DNA of 64,000 nt. Origin: Paracoccaceae bacterium (GTDB lineage: Bacteria; Pseudomonadota; Alphaproteobacteria; Rhodobacterales; Rhodobacteraceae). How positions within the stretch are numbered: position 1 is the first letter of the stretch; every line of letters starts with the position of its first letter. Location of the stretch: contig JAHRVG010000004.1 in assembly GCA_019090795.1 (NCBI GenBank), positions 61,162-125,161 on the forward strand. Reading direction: 5' to 3'. The notes beneath the pieces were generated by a model, which saw nothing but the letters and a program-made list of their open reading frames with translations, searched no databases and had not been told where the DNA came from. This document shows positions 47,119 through 57,700 of this stretch, one piece after another. The position numbers and the translations under genes were made by a program.

Positions 47119-48391
47119 ACCCGGTGTTGCGGGTGACAAACTGGATGAACTGCCAGATTCCCAAGCCCCCAAGCACGGCAGTTGCTGCCAGAACAATGCG
47201 CTGAATTACTCGTTCATTGGCCGTTTTGACGATTGGTATCGTTACCACAGGGCTGATTTGCAGTTTACGTTCCAGCTGGGCCGCTGTGCGAATGACCGGA
47301 TTCAGCATTTCCAATGTTAGCACGACAGCCGCTGCAATCAGAAGACTGAGAACACCGCCGATCACGGTGATTTTTTTGCGGTTTGGCGAAAAGGGATTGT
47401 CGGGAACCAGCGCTTTTTCCAATACCGAGAGCTGCCCCGATTGCAGGCCGGTTTCCAGCATTTGGCCGATTTCGGCCTCGGCGCGGTTCTTGGTGATTAC
47501 TGAATACTGGTCTTCCAACTGTATCAAAAGGCGCTGCAACGCGTTGAATTCCTTTTCCACGCCTGGCCCCGCGTCAATAGCGGTACGAATTGTGGCAATT
47601 CGATCAGAGAGAAGCTTGCGTTGATCCTCAACCAGATCCAGCTGTTTTTGAAACTCTGCTTTGCGAAATTTGTCTTTGCTGTTATTCAGTTCGACTATTT
47701 GTTGATCCAAAGCCAGATTTGCATCGACCAGCGATGCCAGCATTTCGTGTTGTGCAGGCAGCGATCCCGGTAGGGAATTTGCATTGGCACGTTTGAAGGC
47801 GGCAATTTGGGTGTCCAGTTCCGATATCGCGCTGCCTACACGCCGTTCTTCGCCTTCAAAAAAGGTCAGCGCACGGCGGGCTTGTTCTACGCGGGATTTA
47901 TGATTTTGTTCCAAAACACGATCGACAAAATCATTTGCCACCACCGCAACAAGCTGCGGATCGCCAAGTGCTACGGTGACAGTCAGTGCCGAGGGCGCAG
48001 CATCGGGTCGCCAGCTTTGGCCCGGATCAACGACTTGTTCAATGCTGGTAGCGAGGCGTAGCTGATAGACTTTGTCACCGGCGGACATGCCGGGATTGTC
48101 AGAAAACAGGCCATATTTTTCGATAATCTGAACCAGATTATCGCGCGCCATGATGCGTTGCTCAATTTTACGCAGATATTGCGACAGGGACGGGTTTGTA
48201 TTTCCGCTGTCGATGCGTTCGGAGATTTGCGTGCTACCGATCTGGATCACGGCGGTGGTTTGATACATCCGTGGCAACGACAAGGCGTAGATAACGGATA
48301 GCACAACGCCGATTGCGACAATGGGTCCCCAAACGGGGATACGCCGTAGCAACATGTTAATCATTTCATTCAAAGACTGGATCTGATCCAT
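47117..48391 (-). CDS. Chain-length determinant / polysaccharide co-polymerase (Wzz/GumC-like)
   Basis: A 424-residue inner-membrane protein. One membrane helix is near residues 20-40 (GPIVAIGVVLSVIYALSLPR), a long coiled-coil-rich periplasmic part follows, a second helix is near 340-360 (ITVIGGVLSLLIAAAVVL), and an extra hydrophobic segment lies at the C-terminus (VLAATAVLGGLG-like). It controls glycan chain length or export with Wzy. It is the last gene of the PKS-GT-NRPS-PPTase operon, 5 bases after the PPTase stop, which ties that operon to polysaccharide assembly. Confidence 0.86.
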   Translation of the reverse strand: MDQIQSLNEMINMLLRRIPVWGPIVAIGVVLSVIYALSLPRMYQTTAVIQIGSTQISERIDSGNTNPSLSQYLRKIEQRIMARDNLVQIIEKYGLFSDNPGMSAGDKVYQLRLATSIEQVVDPGQSWRPDAAPSALTVTVALGDPQLVAVVANDFVDRVLEQNHKSRVEQARRALTFFEGEERRVGSAISELDTQIAAFKRANANSLPGSLPAQHEMLASLVDANLALDQQIVELNNSKDKFRKAEFQKQLDLVEDQRKLLSDRIATIRTAIDAGPGVEKEFNALQRLLIQLEDQYSVITKNRAEAEIGQMLETGLQSGQLSVLEKALVPDNPFSPNRKKITVIGGVLSLLIAAAVVLTLEMLNPVIRTAAQLERKLQISPVVTIPIVKTANERVIQRIVLAATAVLGGLGIWQFIQFVTRNTG

Positions 48392-48396
48392 GGTCT

Positions 48397-49113
48397 CTAC
48401 TCCCCTTTCCAGCAGGTTCCGGTGGCTGCTAAAGCCATTGTTGTCAGAATCAGGCCGTTACCGATAAAATACCGACCACCCAATATGTGATCTTTGGCAA
48501 AATTACCAACGGGTTGGGTGAAACGGGCGTCAAAGATTTCTTTGTCCTGATCCAGCCGAATTTCAAATCCGTCAAATCCGAACAGCTTGCGGGTCAGCGG
48601 ATATTGGCATTTATAGGCACATTCTTTCGCGCTAAAAATCAGCCGCGCGAGTCTGCCACGCTTTTCAGCGGGACAGGCTCGCAGAAACCGGATTTCACGC
48701 GCTGTCAGTATTTCCTCAAACAGTGTGGGGTCTAATGGGGCGTCAGGTTCAAGGTCAACTGCAAGGGAGCTAAAATTTCTGTCATCAGCAGCCAAAGCAA
48801 TGGCGCTGCTGGTTGTGTGGGAAATGCTGCCAACCAGTCCTTGCGGCCAGATAGGTGTCCGGTCAGCATCCATGGGAACCGGATGGCCAAAATGCCCAAC
48901 CTCGGCCATGGCACCACGGGCAGCCAAGCGCCCGGCGGTAAATTCCCGCCGCCGTTTAGGGGCCATTGCCGCCATGGCAATGGCCTCGGCAGGCAGCACC
49001 TCCCCCGTTTGGAAACGGGGATCAGTGGTGGCAACACCCACGGATTTGGGCAAGAGTTGCCGCGCTGCATCAGCCAGGAATGCAGCGCTGGATGTTGGGG
49101 TGCTGTGGATCAT
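48397..49113 (-). CDS. 4'-phosphopantetheinyl transferase (EntD/Sfp superfamily)
   Basis: A 238-residue enzyme that converts apo carrier proteins to holo form by adding phosphopantetheine from CoA. Conserved parts are KRRREFTAGRLAARGAM, WPQGLVGSISHT, the metal-binding LAVDLEPD and FSAKECAYKCQYPL. It is of the EntD subtype. The start overlaps the NRPS stop (TAATG), so it is made together with the NRPS, whose PCP and the PKS ACP are its natural substrates. Confidence 0.92.
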   Translation of the reverse strand: MIHSTPTSSAAFLADAARQLLPKSVGVATTDPRFQTGEVLPAEAIAMAAMAPKRRREFTAGRLAARGAMAEVGHFGHPVPMDADRTPIWPQGLVGSISHTTSSAIALAADDRNFSSLAVDLEPDAPLDPTLFEEILTAREIRFLRACPAEKRGRLARLIFSAKECAYKCQYPLTRKLFGFDGFEIRLDQDKEIFDARFTQPVGNFAKDHILGGRYFIGNGLILTTMALAATGTCWKGE

Positions 49114-52100
49114 TATGCCCCTCCACGACGGGCACGCATGGCACGGCGTTTGGACATGGCGTCGCTGCGTTGTTGCGCCTGATGGGCGACATCTGCCGTT
49201 GGTTTTTGCGGTTTACCCTCGGGATTGTCCCCATCAATTCGGGCTGCCAATGCAGATAAAACCGGAAAGCGGAAAATATCGGTGATGCTGAGTTTGGCCA
49301 CGTTCAGCGCCGCCTTGATTTCACGATGCGCCTGCACTGCCAGCAGCGAGTGACCACCAAGATCAAAGAAGTTGTCGCCAGAGCCGATTTTCGACGTTCC
49401 CAGAATGTCGGTCCAGATTGCCGCGATCTGTTGCTCGGTGTTATTTTCCGGCGCGGTATGAACCACTGTTCTGGCCTGCACTTTCGCCAATTGTGGTTCT
49501 GGCAAAGCGTTGCGATCCACCTTTTTGTTTGGCGTCAAAGGCATGGTATCCAGTATGACGAAATGCGAGGGCATCATGTAATCCGGCAGGCTGGCGGCAA
49601 GGTAGTCCCGCAATTCCGCATCCGGAACCGGACTGCCAATCAGATAAGCCACCAAGCGTGTATCTTCGGCGCCGACTTCGCGGGCAGTGACCACTGCTTG
49701 AGTAACATTTTTATGGCCCTCAAGGTAGGTTTCAATCTCGCCCAGCTCGATCCGGTGACCACGCAGTTTCACCTGATTGTCCACCCGCCCGAGGAAGGCG
49801 ATTTTACCATCCGCGCGACGTGAAACCAGATCACCGGTGCGATATATCCGACCTTTGCCAGTGAACGGATTATCAAGATAGCGTTCGGCGGTGAGTTCGG
49901 GGCGGTTCCAATAGCCCCGCGTCACGCCAGCGCCACCAATATACAGCTCTCCGGGGATGCCGATGGGTTGGGGGGTTTGACCTTCACCCAAAACATATAG
50001 TTGCGTGTTGCCAATCGGGTGGCCGATATTAACCAGTCCATCACAAGCTTGCGCTGATTCAGTGGAAGACCAGATCGTGGTTTCCGTTGGGCCATACATA
50101 TTTTCAACCGGCGCATCGGTAATTTTGGCAATTTCCGCTGCCAGTGTTCCGGGCAGGGGTTCGCCGCCGATCAGCACTTGCTGAACGCCGCGCAAAGCCA
50201 TGTGGGTGGCATCATCCGCCACCAACATCCGCGCCATGCTCGGGGTGCATTGCAGGTGCGTTACCTTGTGGCGTGCCACTTGTGCGGCGATTGAGAAATC
50301 GTCGATTGCCAGTTCGCTCGGCGTGTTTGCCTTTTTCAGAACCTCTGCCAAAGGTACTAAACTGTCGAGCACCTCATTCACAGGAATGCCGTAGTCGATC
50401 AGGCAGGCAACCTCACCCACGCCAATGGTTTTCAGTTTTTCAACCCGTTTCAAGGCATCTTCAACGGTGCCAAACAGGCCCGCATCTTCGAAATACCGCT
50501 CAAAAGCAAACTCGAGAATAGCATCTACTTCGTCTGCGCCGAGTGTGGCGAGATCTATTTCAAACGGGCTGTTGATGCCTTTGGGGCGTTTGAATGCTGG
50601 GAAATCCCATGCGCACTGGCGGATCAGCCCAGCTGCGGCACCCATGTAAGCTTTCATCGGGCCGCGTGCGGTTTCGCGCACTTTTTCGCGGTCTTGGCCC
50701 ACGAAACTGTGCAACATCAGCGTGATTGTGTGATCTGCCGGATCATGCCCGGCCTTGCGCAGCGCACCATGGTAAAGTGCTATTCTATCGGAAACTTCTT
50801 CAATGGTTTGACCCAAAAGGTGAGTCAGAACGTTTGCCCCGATTTCTCCCGCCTCGCGCCAAGTGTCAGGGTTGCCTGCAATGGTGACCCAGATTGGCAA
50901 GTGTTTGGAAACGGGCCGCGGTTGTGTGGCAACGGCAAATGTACCGCCGTCTTTGGTTGGGAAATCAACGGTTTCACCGCGCCATAACGCGCGCAGATCT
51001 TTGATTGACTGGAACATTGCCGACTTGTTGTTTGGCGGTGCATTTTCTGGGCGCAGCACAAAATCATCGGGCTGCCAGCCTGACGCAATGCCCAAACCGG
51101 CACGACCATTGGTGAGGTTGTCGATCACGGCCCATTCCTCGGCAATGCGGGCGGTGTGGTGAAGCGGTGCGACACAACTGCCAGAGCGAACCGACAGGTT
51201 TTCTGTTACCGCCGCAACGGCGGCACCTGTAACGGCAGGGTTTGGGTATGGTCCGCCAAAGGCGTGGAAATGGCGTTCCGGTGTCCAGACTGCGCAAAAG
51301 CCGTTTTTGTCGGCGTATTTGGCACCCTCTAGCAGCAGCTTGTATTTGTCGCGTCCGATGCCGTCATCATTGCCCCAGAAATACAGGCTAAAATCCATTT
51401 TCTGATCACTGATAGCCAGCGTGTCGTTAGAGGCCATTACCCGGCTCTCGTCAGAGTTCAGCACCACCTTGAATCCGCGTGCCAGCGTGTAGAACAGTTC
51501 CAGTACCGAAATATCAAACGACAGGCTGGTCACGGCCAGCCAGACACCGGGGGGATTGTGGCTGATTTTGGCGTCCATGCCTGTGAAGAAATTCGACACG
51601 TTGGCATGCTCTACCATCACGCCTTTGGGCTGGCCAGTAGAGCCGGAAGTATAGATCAGATAGGCCAAATCCTGCGGGGTAACACCGCTGTCGATGTTGG
51701 CCGCTGGCGCGGATTGAATGCGCGCGTCGGTGTCCAACACCAGCACTTGTGCGTTGTGATCGGGCAAATCAACCAGCAGGTCTGACGTTGCGACAATAAC
51801 TGGCGTGCCGCTGTCTTTGATGAAATGCGCAATCCGGTTTTTCGGATAACTTGGGTCCAGCGGCACATAGGCCCCGCCTGCCTTTTGGATCGCCAGTGCA
51901 CCGATCATCATATCAAGTGAACGCTTGGTGAACAGCCCGACCACGGTACCCGGTTTGATACCCATTTCGCGCAACACATGTGCGGCGCGATTTGCCGCTG
52001 TGTTTAGGGCTTCATAGGTCAGCGATTCGCCTTTAAATACCAGCGCAGTTGCGTCTGGTGTTTTGGCAACTTGAGCCTCGAACAAGTGATGAATACATTG

Positions 52101-53720
52101 ATTTGGGCTGTCTGTTTCAGTGTTATTCCAAGCCTGTAAAACCTGCACCTGCTCGGCCTCTGGAAGGATTGGCAGCTGGTGGATTGGCGTGTCATCCGCC
52201 GCGCCGTTGTGAACCAGTTGTTCTAACTGCGCCGCAAGTCGCTTGGCGGTGTCTACGGACATGCGTGTTGTGTCATAGTGCAGCGTGGCCTTGTTATCCT
52301 TGAGGGCCACTGTCAGGCAAGTTTCGGCAATCGCACCGCTGGCCGCACCAACAGACAGGCCAACTTGGGGCATGATATTCGCGTCAATGCGGGGATCGCG
52401 CACCAACAGATCATGGGCATAAGTCCTGTGCTTGCGGGCCTTGTTCAGGGTGTTGAGAAAATCTGAAATAGCTGCCTCAAACCCACCTTTGGAGGTGTCA
52501 AAACCGAGTGGAACCCACTGCGCGTGATATGCGTCATTGGTGTTTTCAAAGGTTGTTTCATCCTGAAATGCAAGATCAACTTTTGCAGCTGTATTCAGAC
52601 GGGCCACCCAAGCTGCGGCAATTGCGAGAAACCGGTCATCAGACGGAATTTTGGAAATGTTCAGGTCACAGCGTGCATACTCGGGGTCTGATTTAGACGC
52701 TGTTGCCTGTGGCAAGAGCGCGGGGGTGAGGGCGATGAATCGCTGGTGCCAGTACCCGTCAGATTTAGCCAGTACTGCGGTTTGTGTGGTTAAAACAGCG
52801 GCTTGTTCGGCGCTAAGAGAGGCAAGAACATCGCCCTCCTTGGCCAGATCGTTGATCTTTACCGCTTGGCCACTTTGAGTGGAGACCGGGCCGAGCCGGA
52901 TCGCGCCAAAGCTGGTAACAACGGTTATGCTATCTTCTGAAACTGACTGCACAACTCCCGGCTTGGCATCTGCTGCCGTGAGGGGTGTGCTCTCGGCCTC
53001 AGCCACCAGCAGTATTTGGCCTGCAACCTCGATCTTGGCGCAGGTTAACGGGTTCCAATAGCCGCCGTGATCCAACCCGCGTACCAGCGCGATCAGCGCC
53101 TCAGCTGGGTTGTTGAAATCGAGCCGTCCTGCCGCATCGGGTCGGTCATTTTTGGCGAAATACTGGCGCTGAGACAGATCTTGCTTGGTAAGAGATGGTG
53201 CGCTTGTTTCCAGTTTTTCCAGCATCGGAGTAAAGCTGTCGATGGCAGCAGCAAAGCATTTGGTGTTCAGGGTCAGTGCAGTGTCATTTTCGGCAATATC
53301 GAACATCCGCTGCTCGATAATGTCGCCTTCATCGACGCCGTTTTGCATCAGATGCCAGGTGATCCCGTGGCGCTTTTCACGGTTCAGAATTGCCCAGACC
53401 GGCGCATTCAGGCCTGCGTATCGGGGCAGCGGGCCATCGTGGAAATTGACCGCGCCGAATTTGGCCTGTGCCAGAACATCGGCAGGTATAATCGTCAGGT
53501 TCGAGATGGAGAATAGCCAATCAAAATCCACCTCTACATCAGAGGTCGTTTTGACAACCGGTAGGTCTTTGCTCTTTGCCCAGCGGGTAATATCGGGTCT
53601 GTCACTGACGACTGCGCGAATGGTGTGACCGTGTTGCAGCAAGACTTCGGAACACTGGATCAACAAGGATTCATTGCCGACAACGATACAAGAAAAAGAT
53701 GTTACTGGTGACTGTGTCAT
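49113..53720 (-). CDS. NRPS: formyltransferase - truncated C - A(monooxygenase insert) - PCP
   Basis: A 1535-residue nonribosomal peptide synthetase. Residues 1-270: Fmt-like formyltransferase domain with NFHDGPLPRYAG near 92. About 330-535: C-terminal lobe of a condensation domain only; no HHxxxDG motif is seen. From 538: adenylation domain with YTSGSTGQPKGVMVEH near 687 and FDIS at A4. About 773-1130: an inserted FMN-dependent luciferase-like monooxygenase (MupA/Atu3671 type), after which A resumes with GGEPLPG and MYGPTETT and ends with KKVDR. PCP serine in DLGGHSLLAV near 1454; no thioesterase. Hand alignment to GrsA gives pocket code DILQLGMIWK, one residue from a known glycine code. Start overlaps the GT2 stop (ATGA). 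Confidence 0.9.
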   Translation of the reverse strand: MTQSPVTSFSCIVVGNESLLIQCSEVLLQHGHTIRAVVSDRPDITRWAKSKDLPVVKTTSDVEVDFDWLFSISNLTIIPADVLAQAKFGAVNFHDGPLPRYAGLNAPVWAILNREKRHGITWHLMQNGVDEGDIIEQRMFDIAENDTALTLNTKCFAAAIDSFTPMLEKLETSAPSLTKQDLSQRQYFAKNDRPDAAGRLDFNNPAEALIALVRGLDHGGYWNPLTCAKIEVAGQILLVAEAESTPLTAADAKPGVVQSVSEDSITVVTSFGAIRLGPVSTQSGQAVKINDLAKEGDVLASLSAEQAAVLTTQTAVLAKSDGYWHQRFIALTPALLPQATASKSDPEYARCDLNISKIPSDDRFLAIAAAWVARLNTAAKVDLAFQDETTFENTNDAYHAQWVPLGFDTSKGGFEAAISDFLNTLNKARKHRTYAHDLLVRDPRIDANIMPQVGLSVGAASGAIAETCLTVALKDNKATLHYDTTRMSVDTAKRLAAQLEQLVHNGAADDTPIHQLPILPEAEQVQVLQAWNNTETDSPNQCIHHLFEAQVAKTPDATALVFKGESLTYEALNTAANRAAHVLREMGIKPGTVVGLFTKRSLDMMIGALAIQKAGGAYVPLDPSYPKNRIAHFIKDSGTPVIVATSDLLVDLPDHNAQVLVLDTDARIQSAPAANIDSGVTPQDLAYLIYTSGSTGQPKGVMVEHANVSNFFTGMDAKISHNPPGVWLAVTSLSFDISVLELFYTLARGFKVVLNSDESRVMASNDTLAISDQKMDFSLYFWGNDDGIGRDKYKLLLEGAKYADKNGFCAVWTPERHFHAFGGPYPNPAVTGAAVAAVTENLSVRSGSCVAPLHHTARIAEEWAVIDNLTNGRAGLGIASGWQPDDFVLRPENAPPNNKSAMFQSIKDLRALWRGETVDFPTKDGGTFAVATQPRPVSKHLPIWVTIAGNPDTWREAGEIGANVLTHLLGQTIEEVSDRIALYHGALRKAGHDPADHTITLMLHSFVGQDREKVRETARGPMKAYMGAAAGLIRQCAWDFPAFKRPKGINSPFEIDLATLGADEVDAILEFAFERYFEDAGLFGTVEDALKRVEKLKTIGVGEVACLIDYGIPVNEVLDSLVPLAEVLKKANTPSELAIDDFSIAAQVARHKVTHLQCTPSMARMLVADDATHMALRGVQQVLIGGEPLPGTLAAEIAKITDAPVENMYGPTETTIWSSTESAQACDGLVNIGHPIGNTQLYVLGEGQTPQPIGIPGELYIGGAGVTRGYWNRPELTAERYLDNPFTGKGRIYRTGDLVSRRADGKIAFLGRVDNQVKLRGHRIELGEIETYLEGHKNVTQAVVTAREVGAEDTRLVAYLIGSPVPDAELRDYLAASLPDYMMPSHFVILDTMPLTPNKKVDRNALPEPQLAKVQARTVVHTAPENNTEQQIAAIWTDILGTSKIGSGDNFFDLGGHSLLAVQAHREIKAALNVAKLSITDIFRFPVLSALAARIDGDNPEGKPQKPTADVAHQAQQRSDAMSKRRAMRARRGGA

Positions 53721-54739
53721 TTGCTCTCCTGACCCGCCAAACGGGTCTTTTCTAAAGCTTGCGCTTTCTTTGATACAAGCAGGTTTTGACCAAGTGACTT
53801 TAAAGCATGAATGGTCAGGTCACGCAGGAATTTGGTGGGATCTACGCGAGGTTTGCGCTGAATAAAGCTGCGCAACCGGAATAATATACCGCCAATGATA
53901 TGGGCAAGAGTTGCAAGAGTTGCATAAGTGCGCCCATGGTTTTTTACAAAATAATGCCAGCGCGAATCGAACCAGTATTGCGGCATTCGCGCCCATGTTT
54001 TCATGCCGGTTGAAACCGACCCGATGTGCGCAACCTCGCTGTTGCGGATATAGACAGTGGGCCAACCCGCATTTCTGGCGCGCTTGCACAGGTCGGTTTC
54101 CTCAAAATACAAAAAGAACTGTTCATCAAACAGGCCGATTTCATCCAGCACTGTGCGCCGCATCATCATGCTTGCCCCGGCCAGCCAATCCACTTGGCAG
54201 GTTTCTTTTGGCATGGGCAGTGGCACGACGGCATTGCGCAATATCCGGCTGATCGGGCCAAACCGGGCGCTACCTTCCAATTCGCTTTGGATAGAGGGGA
54301 AGCGGAAAGCGGTGATATGGGGGGTACCATCCTGACCATGAATATAGCTGCCGACAAATCCGGTTTGCGGGTTTTCTTGCAGGTAGGTTAATAGGCGGCT
54401 GATGGCGTCCCTTGCGGGAAAGGCATCGGAATTTAGGATATAGATGTAATCCGGCGTGTCGCCGTTGGACAGGCCTGCGCGGATACCCACGTTATTACCT
54501 GCACCAAATCCACCATTATGCCCTGATTGAATCACCCGCGCGCGGTTGTTTTGGCCCCAATTTTTTTCCTCGATGACTTTGGAAATCGCCTCAAAAGAGC
54601 CATCCTGTGAATCATTGTCCACCACAATGATTTCGCCCGCTATCCCCTGCATGGCGACCAGTGCAGACCCCAGGGACTGCACTGTCATTTCGGGTGTTTT
54701 GTAGTTCAAGATAACGGTTAAGACTGTTGGATTGTTCAT
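53717..54739 (-). CDS. Glycosyltransferase family 2, WbbL/rhamnosyltransferase-like
   Basis: A 340-residue GT-A enzyme: LTVILNYKTPEMTVQSL, IIVVDNDSQDGSFE, YILNSDAFPARDA as DxD-like site and the WbbL-type DWLAGASMMMRRTVLDEIG with FFLYFEETDLCKRA. WbbL relatives are rhamnosyltransferases, and dTDP-rhamnose genes lie in the same locus. ATG 54739 is 4 bases after the PKS stop, with GGAG 7 bases before; ATGs at 54757 and 54763 lie inside the PKS gene. Its stop overlaps the NRPS start. Placement between PKS and NRPS suggests glycosylation of their product. Confidence 0.88.
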   Translation of the reverse strand: MNNPTVLTVILNYKTPEMTVQSLGSALVAMQGIAGEIIVVDNDSQDGSFEAISKVIEEKNWGQNNRARVIQSGHNGGFGAGNNVGIRAGLSNGDTPDYIYILNSDAFPARDAISRLLTYLQENPQTGFVGSYIHGQDGTPHITAFRFPSIQSELEGSARFGPISRILRNAVVPLPMPKETCQVDWLAGASMMMRRTVLDEIGLFDEQFFLYFEETDLCKRARNAGWPTVYIRNSEVAHIGSVSTGMKTWARMPQYWFDSRWHYFVKNHGRTYATLATLAHIIGGILFRLRSFIQRKPRVDPTKFLRDLTIHALKSLGQNLLVSKKAQALEKTRLAGQESK

Positions 54740-54743
54740 CTGA

Positions 54744-57700
54744 TCACTCCGCTGCATGGTCATAGTGTGACGCGTCAGATGCGTCTTCCGCGGTCTTGAT
54801 ACAGGTTTTCATCCGTGCCGCCAGAACCCGCACGTTGGGTTCCAGAACCATTGAATCGTGATCCCCCGGCACCTCGAACACTTGCAAGTTGGGCGCCCAG
54901 CCAGACCAGTCATTATCATGGAAAATATAGGCGCGTTGGCTGTCGACCCATTGATCCGGCGACACTTGCCAATGCCCCAAAAGTGGCGGGCGGAACAGGA
55001 CGAGGCGACCAGCCCAAGGTTTAAGGGTGTAGGTCTCTACCGATTGCAAGAATGCGGCCTCTATTTCTGTGTCGTGGAACTGATGCTGTTGCATTTCGCC
55101 TGCATCTTGCCGTGGTCGGCGTTTAGCAATTTCCCATTTGAGCCGGTTGCTGACCCATTGCCCCAGATAGCTGACGCCTTTTTTCTTGAGTTCCAGCCAC
55201 TGGATCATCAGCCGGTCGCGGCGCTCCAGGGGTCGGCGTTGGGGCAGGGGCGTGTCGAGCATGACCAACAGGGAAACCTCTTCACCCTCGGCCTTTAGTT
55301 GTTGCGCGATTTCATAGGCGGTAATGCCCCCGCCGGAAAACCCACCCAGCAGGTAGGGGCCGTGTGGTTGCACCATGCGCATTTCAGCGATGTAATCCGC
55401 AGCGGTTTGCGGCATGTCGGTGTGGGGTGGTTCATCCCCATACAGCCCGCGTGCTTGCAGCCCATAAAACGGGCGATCCGCCCCGATCAGATGTGCCAGA
55501 TGGCGCAGGTTCAACACGTTTCCGAACATGCCGGCAACAAGGAAGAACGGTGTTTTCGGGCCGCCTTCGCCTTGGTGCATGGGCACGAGATGGGTGAACC
55601 GTTGGGCGGGTTTCGCCGCCGGTTCTGCTGTGTTGCCGTCTGGTGTATCCGAACTATCGCCCACCTGTTCCACAATCAGCGCAGCGCATTTTTCGATCGT
55701 CGGGGCCTCAAACAAAATTGAGATCGGAAAGTCGATTTGATAGGCCTTTTCGACCATCGAAAACAGCCGCACCGCGATCAGGGAGTGGCCCCCCAGATCA
55801 AAAAAGCTGTCCTGAATGCCGACCTGCTGAACGCCTAACAGTTCCTCCCAGAAACCGGCTAGCGTTCGTTCGATATCATTGGAGGGTTCCGCATAATCCG
55901 AATCCAGTTGTGGGCGATCGAATTTCTGACCGGTTGATTGTTGCTCCTCGCCTGCCAAATCCGTCTGATCCTTGAGCGCCTGCAAATCGAGTGAAGACAC
56001 GATAACCTGCGGCATGCCGGTGGCGAAAGCCTGCAAGAAAGCCGCCGCGCCCTCGGGTGGGGTGATGCCTTGCGACAAGTTGTGTTGCAGCCGTTGCTCG
56101 GCAACGGAAAGCGGTGCTTGCTTGCTGGCGTCCTCAAACTGCACCTCATTTGCATTCAGGCGGGGGGCGTTGGCGAAACTGTCGGCAGTTTCCAGCCGCT
56201 TGATCGAGAAGCCGGTGATTTGCAGGCACACAGCACCATTTTCATCGCAAATTGTGATGTCAAAGCGGGCGAATGGCGCATCAGCACGGTTGTCGTCGGC
56301 GTTGCGCACCCAGCTGAAAACATGCGCTGGCAGGGGATTGAAAACCTTTACCGAAGCGTAGGAAACCGGCACCCACAAATGGGTCGGTTGATAACCCTTG
56401 ATTAGCTCCATCGCCCAGCCGGTTGCCAGATCAAGGAGGGCGGGGTGCAGTTGGTATCCGTCTGTCAGGTCGCTTGCCGCGGCGGAGGGTAATTGTAGTT
56501 CTGCAATACCTTCATCTGTGCCATAGGCAAGCCGTTTGAGAACCCGCCAGCGAGGGCCAAAATTCAGGTGGTTTTCTTGTGGCGAGCGGATGCTGCCAGC
56601 TTCTCGGGCCTGTTGAACCGTGCCACAGCGCGCGAAAATATCTGCGATATTCAGAGGTTCAGCATTTTGCAACGACGTCAGCGCGAGGCTCGCTTGCGCA
56701 TTCAGTTGATAGCCTTTGCGCCCCTCAAACAAGCAATCGCTGCGCACCTCCATCTGATAGCCCGCGCCAGAGCGGTTCAGGGTCAGATGCATATCACGTG
56801 GCGTGGTATTTTCGACCTGCAAGGGGCGTAGGAACAGTATATCATGGATTTCAAATGCGGTATCTTCGCCGTGAGCCAGCAATGCTTCTGCGGCCAGTTC
56901 CAGATAGCCGGTTCCGGGCAAAATTGCATCGCCGGATTTGGTGCGGTGCTCGTCCAGAATCCAGCTGTCACGAGTATTCAAGCGGGTTGTAAACAGGCGG
57001 TTGCCATCAGCATCAAATGTCGCCTGGTCCAGCAAGGGCGCATTGGTCGCCACGCTTGGTACGGGTTCGACCACGCCGGTCCGTTCGGCCACCGCTTGTG
57101 CGGCCATGCCGACCTCGTTCCAGATGCCCCAGTTGATCGCCAGCACTTGGGTTTTGTCGCCCCTGCGTGATTTGGCGTAGGCGTTAAGGTATTCGTTCGC
57201 AGCCACATAATCGACCTGCCCGGCAGGGGCGATCACTGTGCTGGTCGATGAAAACAACGCAAGCCAATCTAATGCGCCATCGGGAAACAGTTGGTGCAGA
57301 ATTTGGGTGCCGTGGATTTTGGGGGCAAACACGTCTTCAATCGCGGCAGAGTTTTTGGTTAGCAGTGGTGCATCATCCACCACACCGGCGCCATGAACCA
57401 CGCCGTTGATCGGGCCAAAACGTGTCTGGGCTTGTTCTATGGTTTGGGCCATATCCTGTAGATTGCACACGTCAGCAGCGGCAACCATGACCTTGCCGCC
57501 CAATGCTTCCAGCTTTTGCACCGCATGAATGCGGCGGGATGTTGGGTCGTTGGGGCCGTGTTTGATGGGATATTTATCCCAGTTCACGCGGTCAGGCAGC
57601 GCGGTTCGGGCCAACAGGATGACATTGGCATTTGCGCTGCGGATCATTTGTTCCGCCAGCGTCAGACCAATGCCGCCAAACCCACCGGTAATCAGGTAGG

